DNA of 64,000 nt from Anaerostipes sp. 992a (GTDB taxonomy: Bacteria > Bacillota > Clostridia > Lachnospirales > Lachnospiraceae): positions 151,001 through 215,000 of the forward strand of contig NZ_MJIG01000003.1 of NCBI RefSeq assembly GCF_001940245.1, read 5' to 3'. The translations under genes and the position numbers were made by a program. Within the stretch, counting starts at the first letter, position 1. Every line of letters begins with the position of its first letter. Under the pieces are notes generated by a model, which did not search any database, was not told where the DNA came from, and was given only the letters and a program-made list of their open reading frames with translations. Positions 49,450 to 59,193 of this stretch are shown here, in pieces.

Positions 49450-50399
49450 TGAAAAAAGAAATCATTTATTCCATGGATTCCGGCTTTCGGGAAGAGTTTA
49501 AGATTACGGGATATCGTTTTGGTGGAAAATCCGATGAAGAAAAAGAAAAGTCTGCCTGTATTGTAGGAGCCATGCGTGGGAATGAATATCAGCAACTTTA
49601 CATATGTGCACTGTTGATCAATCGTCTGATCGAATTGGAACAAAGCGGTGCTATTGTCGGTAATAATGAGATATTGGTGATTCCATCGCTGAACAACATG
49701 TCTATGAATGTTGGAAAGCGGTTTTGGGCATCAGATAATACGGACATCAACCGTCAGTTTCCTGGGAATCCGGAAGGAGAGCCAACCAGTAGAATTGCGG
49801 CAGCAGTGATGAAAGCGGTAAAGGGATTTCGATATGGCATTCAGTTTCCATCCTTTTATATGGACGGCGAATTCATTTCCCATGTCAGAATGCCGGAGAC
49901 AGGAAAAGAAAGTACCAGTCTTGCCAATCTGTTTGGTCTGCCATATGTCATGGTCGGTAAGCCGAGACCATTTGATGCGAAAACACTGAATTATAATTGG
50001 CAATTATCTGGCACAGAAGCATTTTCTATTTATACAGGGAATACGGATGAGGTGGATGATGGAGCGGCAAGACAGGCTGTTTCTGCAGTGCTCCGATTTT
50101 TAACGAGAATGGGAATTTTACGTTATAATTGCCATAATGGATATATTGCCAGCATTTTAGAGGAGACAGAGCTGGTGACAGTAAAGTCCAGCAGTGCAGG
50201 ATTTTTCCGCAGAATTGCCCAAATCAATCAAGAAGTGAAGAGGGGCGATGTTTTAGCTGAAATTTTGGATCCTTATCTGGGCAATATTATTTCAGAGGTC
50301 CATGCTACGGTAGATGGAATTGTATTTTATTCCAGCAATAAGCCAATTATATTACAGAATTCAATTGCATTCCAAATTATTAAGAAATTGCATGAATAG
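49449..50399 (+). CDS. M14/AstE-AspA-like protein, copy 2 (zinc ligands lost)
   Basis: 316 residues starting at a GTG that overlaps the previous stop by one base. It is a paralogue of the preceding protein: CIVGAMRGNEYQQLYICALLINRL, VIPSLNNMSMNVGKRFWASDNTDINRQFPGNPEGEPTSRIAAAVMKAV, and a matching C-terminal domain. The metal motif reads RGNE, and the position of the later His is Gln-Phe-Pro (YGIQFPSFYMDG), so at least two zinc ligands are missing. It may be a non-catalytic partner of copy 1. Confidence 0.78.
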   Translation: MKKEIIYSMDSGFREEFKITGYRFGGKSDEEKEKSACIVGAMRGNEYQQLYICALLINRLIELEQSGAIVGNNEILVIPSLNNMSMNVGKRFWASDNTDINRQFPGNPEGEPTSRIAAAVMKAVKGFRYGIQFPSFYMDGEFISHVRMPETGKESTSLANLFGLPYVMVGKPRPFDAKTLNYNWQLSGTEAFSIYTGNTDEVDDGAARQAVSAVLRFLTRMGILRYNCHNGYIASILEETELVTVKSSSAGFFRRIAQINQEVKRGDVLAEILDPYLGNIISEVHATVDGIVFYSSNKPIILQNSIAFQIIKKLHE

Positions 50400-50448
50400 A
50401 TAAACTATGTTAATATGTTACTGAAAAAGACAAGAGATGGAGGTAGCC

Positions 50449-53400
50449 ATGAGTAACGTTAAGAGAATTTATGTAGAGAAAAAGCCAGCCTATGCAGTAA
50501 AGGCAAAGGAACTTTTAGAAGAGGTAAAGAATTATCTTCAGTTTGATATTACTGGCGTCCGTGTTTTGATTCGCTATGATATCGAAAATATTTCTGAGGA
50601 TACCTATCAGAATTCTTTAAGAACCATTTTCTCTGAAGCACCAGTGGACACTTTATATGAAGAAACGTTTCCTATCTCAGAAGAAGAAAAAACTTTTTCT
50701 GTAGAATATCTGCCAGGACAGTTTGATCAGAGAGCTGATTCTGCAGAACAGTGTGTAAAATTATTAAATGAAGAGGAAGAACCAATTATTCGTTCTGCAA
50801 CTACCTATGTAATCGCAGGAGATATTACGGATGAACAGTTGGATCAGATCAAGGCATTTTGTATCAACCCTGTAGATTCCAGAGAGACCGATGAGCAGAA
50901 GCCAGAGACTTTGGTAACAGAGTTTGAAGAACCTGCAGATGTAAAGATTTTTGATGGATTTTCCGATATGGAAGAAAGTAAGTTAAAGGAATTATACGAC
51001 TCTCTTGGACTTGCTATGACCTTTAAAGATTTTCTTCACATCCAGAAGTATTTTAAAGAGGAAGAAAAAAGAGATCCTTCCATGACAGAAATTCGTGTAT
51101 TGGATACGTATTGGTCTGATCATTGCCGACATACTACATTCTTAACGGAATTAACAGATGTTACATTCGATGAAGGACATTATCGTATTCCAATCGAAGC
51201 AACATACGAAAGATATTTAAAAGATAGAGAAGAACTTTATGCAGGACGCGATGATAAGTTTGTATGTCTGATGGATCTTGCCCTTATGGGAATGAAGCGT
51301 CTGAAAAAGGACGGAATGTTAGATGATATGGAAGAATCTGATGAGATCAATGCATGTAGCATTGTTGTACCAGTGGAAATCGATGGCGAGACAGAAGAAT
51401 GGCTGATCAGCTTTAAGAATGAGACACATAACCATCCAACTGAAATTGAACCATTTGGTGGAGCTGCAACCTGTCTGGGTGGAGCAATCCGTGATCCGCT
51501 TTCCGGACGTTCTTATGTATATCAGGCTATGCGTGTGACCGGTGCATCCGATCCTACCGTTTCTTTACAGGATACATTAACAGGAAAACTACCTCAGAGA
51601 AAGATTGTAACTGGAGCTGCACATGGATATAGCTCCTATGGAAATCAGATCGGTCTTGCAACAGGTCTGGTAGATGAAATCTACCATCCAAATTACGTGG
51701 CAAAGCGTATGGAGATAGGTGCTGTTATGGGTGCTGCTCCTAGAAAAAATGTTATTCGTGAAACTTCTGATCCTGGTGATATTATCATCTTATTAGGTGG
51801 AAGAACTGGACGTGATGGATGTGGTGGAGCAACTGGATCTTCAAAAGCTCATACAGTAGAGTCTATCGATACTTGTGGAGCAGAGGTGCAGAAGGGTAAT
51901 CCTCCAACAGAACGTAAAATTCAGCGCTTATTCAGAAGAGAAGAAGTAAGCCGTTTGATCAAGAAATGTAACGACTTTGGTGCCGGTGGAGTATCCGTTG
52001 CAATCGGAGAACTGGCAGATGGTCTTCGCGTAGATTTAGATAAAGTACCAAAGAAATATGCAGGTTTGGATGGAACGGAGCTTGCAATCTCTGAATCACA
52101 GGAACGTATGGCAGTAGTTGTAGATCCAAAAGATGTAAATACTTTCCTGACATATGCAGAAGAAGAAAACTTAGAAGCAGTTGCAGTTGCAGTTGTAACA
52201 GAAGATCCAAGACTGGTATTGCAGTGGCGTGGTAAGGAAATCGTAAACTTATCCAGAGCATTCTTAGATACCAATGGAGCACATCAGGAAACAACTGCCA
52301 ATGTTCAGCTTCCAGATCGCAGAAAAGAATATTTTGGCGATTTACAGGTAAAGAACACCTTCAGAGAAACCATGCTTTCTATTTTAGGTGACCTGAATGT
52401 ATGTTCCAAGAAAGGTTTGGTAGAGATGTTTGACAGCTCTATCGGAGCAGGAACTGTTACAATGCCTTATGGTGGTAAATATCAGATGACACCAATCCAG
52501 ACTATGATTGCAAAACTCCCTGTATTAAAAGGAAAAACAGATACAGTAACGATGATGAGTTATGGATTTGATCCATATTTATCTTCCTGGAGCCCATATC
52601 ATGGAGCAATTTATGCAATCGTTCAGTCTGTAGCTAAGATTGTGGCAGCAGGTGGGGATTATAAGAGCATCCGATTCACATTCCAGGAATACTTCAAACG
52701 TCTTGGTGAAGATGAAAATCGCTGGGGTCAGCCAGTAGCGGCATTATTAGGAGCTTATGCTGCACAGCTTGGATTTGGCCTTCCATCCATCGGTGGAAAA
52801 GACAGTATGTCTGGAACCTTTAATGATATTGATGTACCACCAACTTTGGTTTCCTTCGCTGTGAATGTAGCTAAGAGTCAGGATGTGATTACTCCTGAAT
52901 TTAAAAAGCCAGGTAACAAGATTGTACGCATCTGTATTCCAAAGGATGAATATGGTCTTCCAGATTATGAGGGAGCAAAGAAGGTTTATAAAAGAATCAG
53001 CAAACTGATGAAACAGGGCAAGATTGTATCTGCATATGCAGTCGGCTATGGCGGAACAATAGAAGCAGTAGCTAAGATGGCATTTGGTAATCGATACGGA
53101 GTAAAATTTGACAATGAAGTATGCATGCAGGATCTGGTTGAAAAATCTTATGGTGCGATCATTGTGGAATTAGGATCTCATGTCATTAAAGAAATTGGTG
53201 TTCCTGCATTGTTAATTGGTACGGTATATTCAGAACCGGCCTTTGTATTTGCAGGAGAAGTAGTATCCATGACAGAAGCAGTGGATGCATGGACAGGAAG
53301 ATTAGAAGGAGTATTCCCTACAAAGACTGGAATTGAGGAAACTCCATTGAATACACCTATGTATCGTGAAGGACGTATTTACCTTGCTAAGAATAAAGTT

Positions 53401-54201
53401 GCAAAACCAAAGGTATTCATTCCAGTATTCCCAGGAACAAACTGTGAATATGATTCCTTAAAAGCATTTGAACGCGCAGGGGCAGAAGTAGAGACAAGAA
53501 TCTTCAAGAATCTGGATGCACAGGGAATTCGTGATTCTGTTGATGAGTTTGAAAAAGTAATCAATCAGTCTCAGATCATTATGTTCCCAGGTGGATTCAG
53601 TGCCGGAGATGAACCAGAAGGTTCTGCCAAGTTCTTTGCAACTGCATTTAGAAATGAAAAATTAAAAGAAGCGGTTATGAATCTTTTAAATCAGAGAGAT
53701 GGACTTGCATTAGGTATTTGTAATGGTTTCCAGGCTCTGATTAAATTAGGACTGGTTCCATATGGAGAAATCTTAGAACAGACAGAAGCTGCACCAACAT
53801 TGACGATGAACCGCATCGGACGTCATATTTCTCAGATGGTTTACACAAAGATAGTAACGAATAAATCCCCATGGTTGTCAGAAACAAAAGTTGGAGATGT
53901 TCATTCTATCGCTGTTTCTCATGGCGAGGGACGTTTCGTTGCAAGTGAAGAGGTTGCCCAGAAATTATTTGAAAATGGACAGGTTGCAACTCAGTACGTG
54001 GACATTCATGGAAATCCTACAATGAGCGAACCATTCAATCCAAATGGTTCTTATTATGCGATTGAAGGAATTATCAGTCCAGATGGAAGAGTGCTTGGTA
54101 AGATGGGACACTCCGAACGTATTGGCGATTCTGTTGCAATAAATATTCAGGGAAATAAAGATCAGAAATTATTTGAATCAGGAGTAAATTATTTTAAATA
54201 A
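50449..54201 (+). CDS. purL: Phosphoribosylformylglycinamidine synthase, single chain
   Basis: 1250 residues from the ATG at 50449 (GGAGG 5 bases before). It is the large fused PurL type. An N-terminal PurS-like domain is followed by two synthetase halves (DTYWSDHCRHTTFLTEL, NETHNHPTEIEPFGGAATCLGGAIRD, KCNDFGAGGVSVAIGELADG, LPSIGGKDSMSGTFND) and a C-terminal glutaminase domain with the nucleophile Cys in LALGICNGFQAL and the His/Glu of the triad near the end. It makes formylglycinamidine ribonucleotide in purine synthesis. No other pur genes are adjacent. Confidence 0.96.
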   Translation: MSNVKRIYVEKKPAYAVKAKELLEEVKNYLQFDITGVRVLIRYDIENISEDTYQNSLRTIFSEAPVDTLYEETFPISEEEKTFSVEYLPGQFDQRADSAEQCVKLLNEEEEPIIRSATTYVIAGDITDEQLDQIKAFCINPVDSRETDEQKPETLVTEFEEPADVKIFDGFSDMEESKLKELYDSLGLAMTFKDFLHIQKYFKEEEKRDPSMTEIRVLDTYWSDHCRHTTFLTELTDVTFDEGHYRIPIEATYERYLKDREELYAGRDDKFVCLMDLALMGMKRLKKDGMLDDMEESDEINACSIVVPVEIDGETEEWLISFKNETHNHPTEIEPFGGAATCLGGAIRDPLSGRSYVYQAMRVTGASDPTVSLQDTLTGKLPQRKIVTGAAHGYSSYGNQIGLATGLVDEIYHPNYVAKRMEIGAVMGAAPRKNVIRETSDPGDIIILLGGRTGRDGCGGATGSSKAHTVESIDTCGAEVQKGNPPTERKIQRLFRREEVSRLIKKCNDFGAGGVSVAIGELADGLRVDLDKVPKKYAGLDGTELAISESQERMAVVVDPKDVNTFLTYAEEENLEAVAVAVVTEDPRLVLQWRGKEIVNLSRAFLDTNGAHQETTANVQLPDRRKEYFGDLQVKNTFRETMLSILGDLNVCSKKGLVEMFDSSIGAGTVTMPYGGKYQMTPIQTMIAKLPVLKGKTDTVTMMSYGFDPYLSSWSPYHGAIYAIVQSVAKIVAAGGDYKSIRFTFQEYFKRLGEDENRWGQPVAALLGAYAAQLGFGLPSIGGKDSMSGTFNDIDVPPTLVSFAVNVAKSQDVITPEFKKPGNKIVRICIPKDEYGLPDYEGAKKVYKRISKLMKQGKIVSAYAVGYGGTIEAVAKMAFGNRYGVKFDNEVCMQDLVEKSYGAIIVELGSHVIKEIGVPALLIGTVYSEPAFVFAGEVVSMTEAVDAWTGRLEGVFPTKTGIEETPLNTPMYREGRIYLAKNKVAKPKVFIPVFPGTNCEYDSLKAFERAGAEVETRIFKNLDAQGIRDSVDEFEKVINQSQIIMFPGGFSAGDEPEGSAKFFATAFRNEKLKEAVMNLLNQRDGLALGICNGFQALIKLGLVPYGEILEQTEAAPTLTMNRIGRHISQMVYTKIVTNKSPWLSETKVGDVHSIAVSHGEGRFVASEEVAQKLFENGQVATQYVDIHGNPTMSEPFNPNGSYYAIEGIISPDGRVLGKMGHSERIGDSVAINIQGNKDQKLFESGVNYFK

Positions 54202-54224
54202 GCTTCTGATATTAGGAGAAGATA

Positions 54225-54836
54225 TTGAAGGCAAGATTAAAACCATATCTGCATTGGATTATTTTGCTGGCCTTGATTCTTTTGGTAATAATCTGTGGTC
54301 TGTTGTTCGCAAAAACAATTCTTTCGCCGTCTGATTATGATTATGAGCAGGCGGCGGAGGAAAAAAGTGAGCAGGAAGATGAAAAAGAGGGAACCTACTA
54401 TGTTTATGGAGGAACTCATGGGCTTCCGTTACACAAAGAGGCATCTAAGCATTCTAAGATTATTACGGTCATTGGAAATGGGGCTCCGGTAGAGATCATT
54501 ACAAAGTCTTATCGTGGCTATTATAAGATTCGGTACAAAAAGCAGGAAGGCTATGTGCAGGGCAGATATTTATTAAAATATAATCAGGAGGCAGGTAGTA
54601 AACTTAAGGAACGACTGACGAGTGATTATCCACTTTATTATGTAGTAAACTGTGAGGGACATGCAAATATGTATCGTAGAAGAAATTCATCTTCAAAGGT
54701 AATTGCAACGGTGGAGTTCGGATATCGGGTACGTCTTCTGGAAAAAGGAAGAAATAATTATTATAAAGTGGCTTATCGAAATAAAATCGGATATATTGAA
54801 TCCAAATATTTATCAAAATATAAGCATGAGAAATAG
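54225..54836 (+). CDS. Membrane-anchored protein with two bacterial SH3 domains
   Basis: 203 residues starting at a TTG (54225) with AGGAGAA before it. One N-terminal membrane segment (YLHWIILLALILLVIICGLLF) leads to an acidic linker and two SH3_3-like domains (GLPLHKEASKHSKIITVIGNGAPVEIITKSYRGYYKIRYKKQEGYVQGRYL and NMYRRRNSSSKVIATVEFGYRVRLLEKGRNNYYKVAYRNKIGYIESKYL). Probably faces the cell wall. No catalytic domain. Confidence 0.87.
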   Translation: MKARLKPYLHWIILLALILLVIICGLLFAKTILSPSDYDYEQAAEEKSEQEDEKEGTYYVYGGTHGLPLHKEASKHSKIITVIGNGAPVEIITKSYRGYYKIRYKKQEGYVQGRYLLKYNQEAGSKLKERLTSDYPLYYVVNCEGHANMYRRRNSSSKVIATVEFGYRVRLLEKGRNNYYKVAYRNKIGYIESKYLSKYKHEK

Positions 54837-54851
54837 ATAGTTGATAATCGC

Positions 54852-54882
54852 AAAAAACCGGTTGGGAATCCAGCCGGTTTTT
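54852..54882 (+). terminator. Bidirectional terminator
   Basis: Stem AAAAACCGG-TT/AG-CCGGTTTTT between the convergent SH3 and CNNM genes. Confidence 0.85.
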
Positions 54883-54896
54883 GTTATATGGAAAAT

Positions 54897-56162
54897 TTAT
54901 GATTGTTCTTTTAAAGTAATTAGTACCTTTTCAATGCGTCGTTTATCAGCAGATAATACTTTAAAGGTGACTTCCTCTGTCTCAGCTGTTTCGCCAGGCT
55001 CAGGAAGATGATCTAAAAGCTCAATAATCTTGCCTCCGATAGAGTCATAGTCTTCAGAATCGATAGTCAGATCCAATAGGTCATTCAGATCATCTAATTT
55101 CATAGAGGCATCTGCTACATATTGCTGTTCACTAAGTACTTTAAAATGCTCTGCTTCTTCTGCGTCATATTCATCACGGATTTCACCGATAATTTCTTCG
55201 ATCAAATCTTCCAGAGTAATCAGCCCTGCAGTGGCACCATATTCATCCAGTACAATAGCGAAGCTAATGGATTCTTCGCGCATTTTGGACATCAGAGTAG
55301 AAATCTTTTGGGTTTCATAAGTAAAGAATGGTGTCCTCATAATATTTCGCAGGTTGAATTCTTCCTCTGGGTGTTCAATGCGGTAGAAATACAGGTCTTT
55401 TAGATTTACAATTCCAATTACTTTTTCTTTTGTATCATCATATACGGGAAGACGTGAAAACTGTTCTTCCATAAAAATCTGTATCAAGTCGTTATAAGAA
55501 ATATCGACGGGAGCAAAAGTGATATCGATTCGAGGAATCATGACTTCCTTTGCCAGGAGATCTCCGAAGTCGAACACATTATTGATCATCTCTTTCTCAT
55601 CTTCTTCAATGACACCTTCTTCATGACTGACATCGACAATGGTACGCAGCTCCTTTTCTGTCATTACTTTATTAGACTGCTTTGGATCAATGTGCAGCAG
55701 GAACAAAAGTCCTGAGGAAAGAGTATTTACGATGGCGATGACAGGTGTCAGTATAATTGTCAGCATATAAATGATTCTTGCATAAAGCAGAGAAATACTT
55801 TCGCTTTTTAAAGTTGCAAATGTTTTTGGTGTAATCTCACCAAAAATTAGAATTAAAAATGTAAGTATCCCTGTCGCAATTCCTGCTCCAACACTGCCCC
55901 ATAACGTAATCGCTAACGAGGTGGCCAGAGAAGAAGCGGAAAGGTTTACAATATTATTCCCAATTAAAATAGTACTTAATAGCTTTCCAGGATTTTCAAT
56001 TAATTTTAATACCAGTGTTGCCCTGCTGTCACCCTCTTCTGCAAGAGAACGCATCTTATGTCGGTTTGTTGTGGTAAGTGCTGTTTCTGCGGAAGAAAAG
56101 AATGCAGATAGCATTAATAAAATTATTAAAAATACCAATTGTATCGAGGTACTCGGGTCCAA
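54897..56162 (-). CDS. CNNM/CBS-domain (HlyC/CorC-type) transporter-like protein
   Basis: 421 residues if started at the TTG at 56162, which has TTAGGAGATG correctly spaced; a TTG at 56234 has no ribosome site. N-terminal DUF21 domain with four membrane segments (FLIILLMLSAFFSSAETALTTTNRHKMRSLAEEG), a CBS pair (MIPRIDITFAPVDI; RLPVYDDTKEKVIGIVNLKDLY; MSKMREESISFAIVLDEYGATAGLITLEDLIEEIIGEIRDEYD) and a C-terminal CorC/HlyC domain. Family members are linked to magnesium export. Stands alone on the minus strand. Confidence 0.9.
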   Translation of the reverse strand: MDPSTSIQLVFLIILLMLSAFFSSAETALTTTNRHKMRSLAEEGDSRATLVLKLIENPGKLLSTILIGNNIVNLSASSLATSLAITLWGSVGAGIATGILTFLILIFGEITPKTFATLKSESISLLYARIIYMLTIILTPVIAIVNTLSSGLLFLLHIDPKQSNKVMTEKELRTIVDVSHEEGVIEEDEKEMINNVFDFGDLLAKEVMIPRIDITFAPVDISYNDLIQIFMEEQFSRLPVYDDTKEKVIGIVNLKDLYFYRIEHPEEEFNLRNIMRTPFFTYETQKISTLMSKMREESISFAIVLDEYGATAGLITLEDLIEEIIGEIRDEYDAEEAEHFKVLSEQQYVADASMKLDDLNDLLDLTIDSEDYDSIGGKIIELLDHLPEPGETAETEEVTFKVLSADKRRIEKVLITLKEQS

Positions 56163-56384
56163 ATTATCATCTCCTAATCTGTTATTTGTTTTGGAATTAT
56201 TTTCAATTTTACTAGAGGGAAATTCTTCTGTCAAGCATCTGGGTTGAAAGGAAAATGAATAATACGTTAAAATTCTTAGATTTTTGTTAAGAAAACATGG
56301 AAGGGGTTGTATTTGGCAAACAGTTTTTATACAATGGATTTAGAAACAGATGACTACTTAAGCTTTTAGAGGATTGATTATTAA

Positions 56385-56990
56385 ATGAGAAAAAAATCAC
56401 ATATTTCAATGGCGGATCAGATTATTGAATCCCTGCAGATAGAGCCGTTAACCAGCCACAGAATGGCTTTTCGCATCGGGAATATACTTCCAGACTGCCA
56501 GCCATCTTTTTTGACGACAAGACATTCTTACGATGAAACCATAGAAGTTACGAAAGAGAAGATGAGACAGTTTCTTGATGAATATAATAGCATGGAGGAG
56601 ATTGGATCCCGGGTTTGTATCAAGCTGGGAGAAATCATCCATTACATTGCTGATTATTTTACATTTCCGCATAATAAACATTACGCAGGAAACATGAAGG
56701 ATCATTGCCTATATGAAAGTGACTTAAAGCACCAGCTTCGTGAATTCGTTCATTCAGAAGCTGCTGACCATGTTCGTACAAGAGTCAAGAGGTTTGATTC
56801 TCTGGAAGAATTATTTTCCTTTATTCAAAAGATTCATGCATGGTATATGAGAAAACCGCGAAATATTTATGATGACTGCAAATTTGCTGTTTACGTATGC
56901 ACTTCCGTGGTTGCTACTATCTTTCATATCCTTGCAAAACGATACGAGACTCAGCGTACATGGAATTATACCTATGCAACTGTTTCTTAA
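56385..56990 (+). CDS. Zinc-dependent phospholipase C-like protein
   Basis: 201 residues with the His/Asp-rich pattern of the phospholipase C/S1-P1-type fold: HRMAFRIGNILPDCQPSFLTTRHSYDETIE, KLGEIIHYIADYFTFPHNKHYAGNMKDHCLYESDLKHQL. No signal peptide is visible, which differs from secreted phospholipase C toxins, and the length is shorter. A cytoplasmic metal hydrolase of unknown substrate is the safest reading. Confidence 0.8.
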   Translation: MRKKSHISMADQIIESLQIEPLTSHRMAFRIGNILPDCQPSFLTTRHSYDETIEVTKEKMRQFLDEYNSMEEIGSRVCIKLGEIIHYIADYFTFPHNKHYAGNMKDHCLYESDLKHQLREFVHSEAADHVRTRVKRFDSLEELFSFIQKIHAWYMRKPRNIYDDCKFAVYVCTSVVATIFHILAKRYETQRTWNYTYATVS

Positions 56991-57076
56991 TTAAAAATCA
57001 GGAATGACGTCTGGCTGAAACATCGGATGGCAGGAGAAGAAGAGAAACTGATTTGCATGATATTTAGGAAAAAATT

Positions 57077-57117
57077 GACCTTGTTAAGTAAAAATACTTG
57101 ACAAGGTCTTTTTTTTT
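57077..57117 (+). terminator. Terminator containing the -35 box of the next operon
   Basis: 14-bp stem (57077-57090 with 57095-57108, one G-T pair, loop AAAA) followed by nine T. The right arm contains TTGACA at 57098-57103. Confidence 0.9.
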
Positions 57118-57126
57118 GTGTATACT
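57098..57126 (+). promoter_or_regulatory. Promoter of ylxM-ffh-rpsP-khpA, inside the preceding terminator
   Basis: TTGACA at 57098-57103, a spacer of exactly 17 bp that includes the terminator T-run, and TATACT at 57121-57126. The -35 box is the terminator's right arm. Confidence 0.85.
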
Positions 57127-57168
57127 AGCTTTCGGTAAAGGGAAAATGCTTTACAAAAGGAGCGAAAG

Positions 57169-57525
57169 ATGGAACCAATTGTAGAACAAGCATTGTTATA
57201 TGATTTTTATGGGGAGCTGTTAACAGAGCATCAGAAAGAGATTTATGGTGATTATGTGCAGTACGATTTATCGCCGAGTGAAATTGCCCTGGACCATGGG
57301 ATTACCCGTCAGGCAGCGTATGATATGATCAAGCGTTGTAATAAGATTTTAGCGGGATATGAAGATAAGCTTCATTTACTTCAGAAGTTTTTGAAAACAA
57401 AGGAAATGGTAGCACGGATCAATATTTTTGCGAAAGAGATTCTGGAACAAGAGCAGCGGGCTGAAATTATTGATAAATTAGAGAAAATCGAGAACATGTC
57501 CAATGCAATATTGGAAGAGTACTAG
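57169..57525 (+). CDS. ylxM: YlxM, signal-recognition-particle-associated HTH protein
   Basis: 118 residues. It has a sigma-70 region 4-like helix-turn-helix (LTEHQKEIYGDYVQYDLSPSEIALDHGITRQAAYDMIKRCNKIL) and a C-terminal helix. YlxM is encoded next to ffh in Firmicutes and modulates the signal recognition particle. AAAGGAG precedes the ATG. Operon with ffh 18 bases downstream. Confidence 0.94.
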   Translation: MEPIVEQALLYDFYGELLTEHQKEIYGDYVQYDLSPSEIALDHGITRQAAYDMIKRCNKILAGYEDKLHLLQKFLKTKEMVARINIFAKEILEQEQRAEIIDKLEKIENMSNAILEEY

Positions 57526-57543
57526 ATTTGAGGAGAAGAGTAC

Positions 57544-58884
57544 ATGGCATTTGAGAATTTATCTGATAGACTACAAAATGTATTTAAAAAGCTAAGCGGA
57601 AAGGGACGTTTGAGTGAAGCTGATGTAAAAGAAGCAATGAAAGAGGTAAAACGTGCTCTTTTAGAGGCGGATGTTAACTTCCGCGTAGTAAAGCAGTTTG
57701 TAAAGACTGTAACAGACCGTGCGATTGGACAGGATGTTTTAAGCGGATTAAATCCTGCACATATGGTTGTCAAAATCGTAAAAGAAGAGATGGAGTCATT
57801 GATGGGCTCCGAGATGACAGAGATTAAGATGAAGCCAGGTGCCGATATGACGGTAATTCTTCTGGCAGGTCTTCAGGGAGCAGGTAAGACAACGACCTGT
57901 GCTAAGATTGCAGGCCAGTTTAAGCGAAAAGGAAAACGTCCGTTATTAGTAGCATGTGACGTTTATCGTCCAGCAGCGATCAAACAGTTGCAAGTTAATG
58001 GTGAGAAGCAGGGAGTTCCTGTATTTACTATTGAAGGAAATCAAAATCCGGTAGAGATTGCCCAAAAGGCAATTGAATATGCAAGAGAACAGCACAACAA
58101 TTTGGTACTTTTGGATACAGCCGGTCGTCTTCATATCGATGAGAGTATGATGACGGAGCTTAAAGAAATCAAAGATCATGTGGATGTGACGCAGACTATT
58201 TTAGTCGTAGACGCTATGACAGGGCAGGATGCGGTCAATGTTGCCAAAGATTTTGATGATAAAGTTGGAGTTGATGGAGTCATTCTGACAAAGATGGATG
58301 GAGATACTCGAGGTGGTGCGGCTCTGTCTATCAAGGCGGTAACCGGAAAGCCAATCCTGTATATTGGTATGGGAGAGAAGCTAGAGGATTTACAACAGTT
58401 TTATCCGGACCGTATGGCCAGCCGAATTCTTGGCATGGGTGATATCCTGACATTGATTGAAAAAGCAGAATCTGCTGTGGATGATGAAAAAGCGTTAGAG
58501 ATGACGAAAAAGCTCCGAAAAGCAGAATTTAACTTTGACGACTATCTGGAACAGATGGAACAGGTGAAAAAGATGGGTGGAATCAATGATATTTTATCCA
58601 TGATTCCAGGAATGAGCAAACAGCTGCGCAATGTGGAAGTTGATGAAAAAGAACTGGACCGTACCGCTTGTATCATTTATTCTATGACCAAAGAGGAACG
58701 GGCAAATCCTAAGATTATCAATCCTTCCAGAAAGAGAAGAATTGCAAAAGGTGCAGGAGTTCCGATTGCAGAAGTCAATAAGTTATGCAAAAACTTTGAA
58801 CAGTCCAGAAAGATGATGAAACAGATGTCTGGTATGTTTGGAGGTAAAAAAGGTAGAAGAGGAAGATTTAATTTTCCCTTTTAA
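57544..58884 (+). CDS. ffh: Signal recognition particle protein Ffh
   Basis: 446 residues. N-domain (FENLSDRLQNVFKKLSGKGRLSEADV), G-domain with GLQGAGKTTTCAKIA, DTAGRLHID, VVDAMTGQDAVN, ILTKMDGDTRGGAALS, and the methionine-rich M domain ending in MMKQMSGMFGGKKGRRGRFNF, which binds SRP RNA and signal sequences. It targets nascent membrane proteins to the Sec translocon with FtsY. Confidence 0.98.
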   Translation: MAFENLSDRLQNVFKKLSGKGRLSEADVKEAMKEVKRALLEADVNFRVVKQFVKTVTDRAIGQDVLSGLNPAHMVVKIVKEEMESLMGSEMTEIKMKPGADMTVILLAGLQGAGKTTTCAKIAGQFKRKGKRPLLVACDVYRPAAIKQLQVNGEKQGVPVFTIEGNQNPVEIAQKAIEYAREQHNNLVLLDTAGRLHIDESMMTELKEIKDHVDVTQTILVVDAMTGQDAVNVAKDFDDKVGVDGVILTKMDGDTRGGAALSIKAVTGKPILYIGMGEKLEDLQQFYPDRMASRILGMGDILTLIEKAESAVDDEKALEMTKKLRKAEFNFDDYLEQMEQVKKMGGINDILSMIPGMSKQLRNVEVDEKELDRTACIIYSMTKEERANPKIINPSRKRRIAKGAGVPIAEVNKLCKNFEQSRKMMKQMSGMFGGKKGRRGRFNFPF

Positions 58885-58926
58885 ATAAATAGAAACTATT
58901 AACAAATTTTAACGGAGGTGAAACTA

Positions 58927-59172
58927 ATGGCAGTAAAAATGAGATTAAAAAGAATGGGACAGAAAAAGGCTCCTTTCTATAGAGTAGTAGTAGCAGACGC
59001 AAGAGCTCCTAGAGATGGTAGATTTATTGAAGAAATCGGTACTTACGATCCAAATCAGGACCCAAGCGTAATTAAATTTGATGAAGAAGCTGCAAAAAAA
59101 TGGTTAGCAACAGGTGCTCAGCCAACAAATACTGTAGCTAAATTATTAAAAGCTGCTGGGATTGAAAAGTAA
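58927..59172 (+). CDS. rpsP: Ribosomal protein bS16
   Basis: 81 residues, standard length: [42 protein letters not shown]. The ATG at 58927 follows GGAGGTG; a GTG at 58918 is part of the ribosome site region and is not the start. A component of the 30S subunit, following ffh by 42 bases as usual in Clostridia. Confidence 0.98.
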   Translation: MAVKMRLKRMGQKKAPFYRVVVADARAPRDGRFIEEIGTYDPNQDPSVIKFDEEAAKKWLATGAQPTNTVAKLLKAAGIEK

Positions 59173-59193
59173 TAACTAGAGGAGGTGTAAGTC

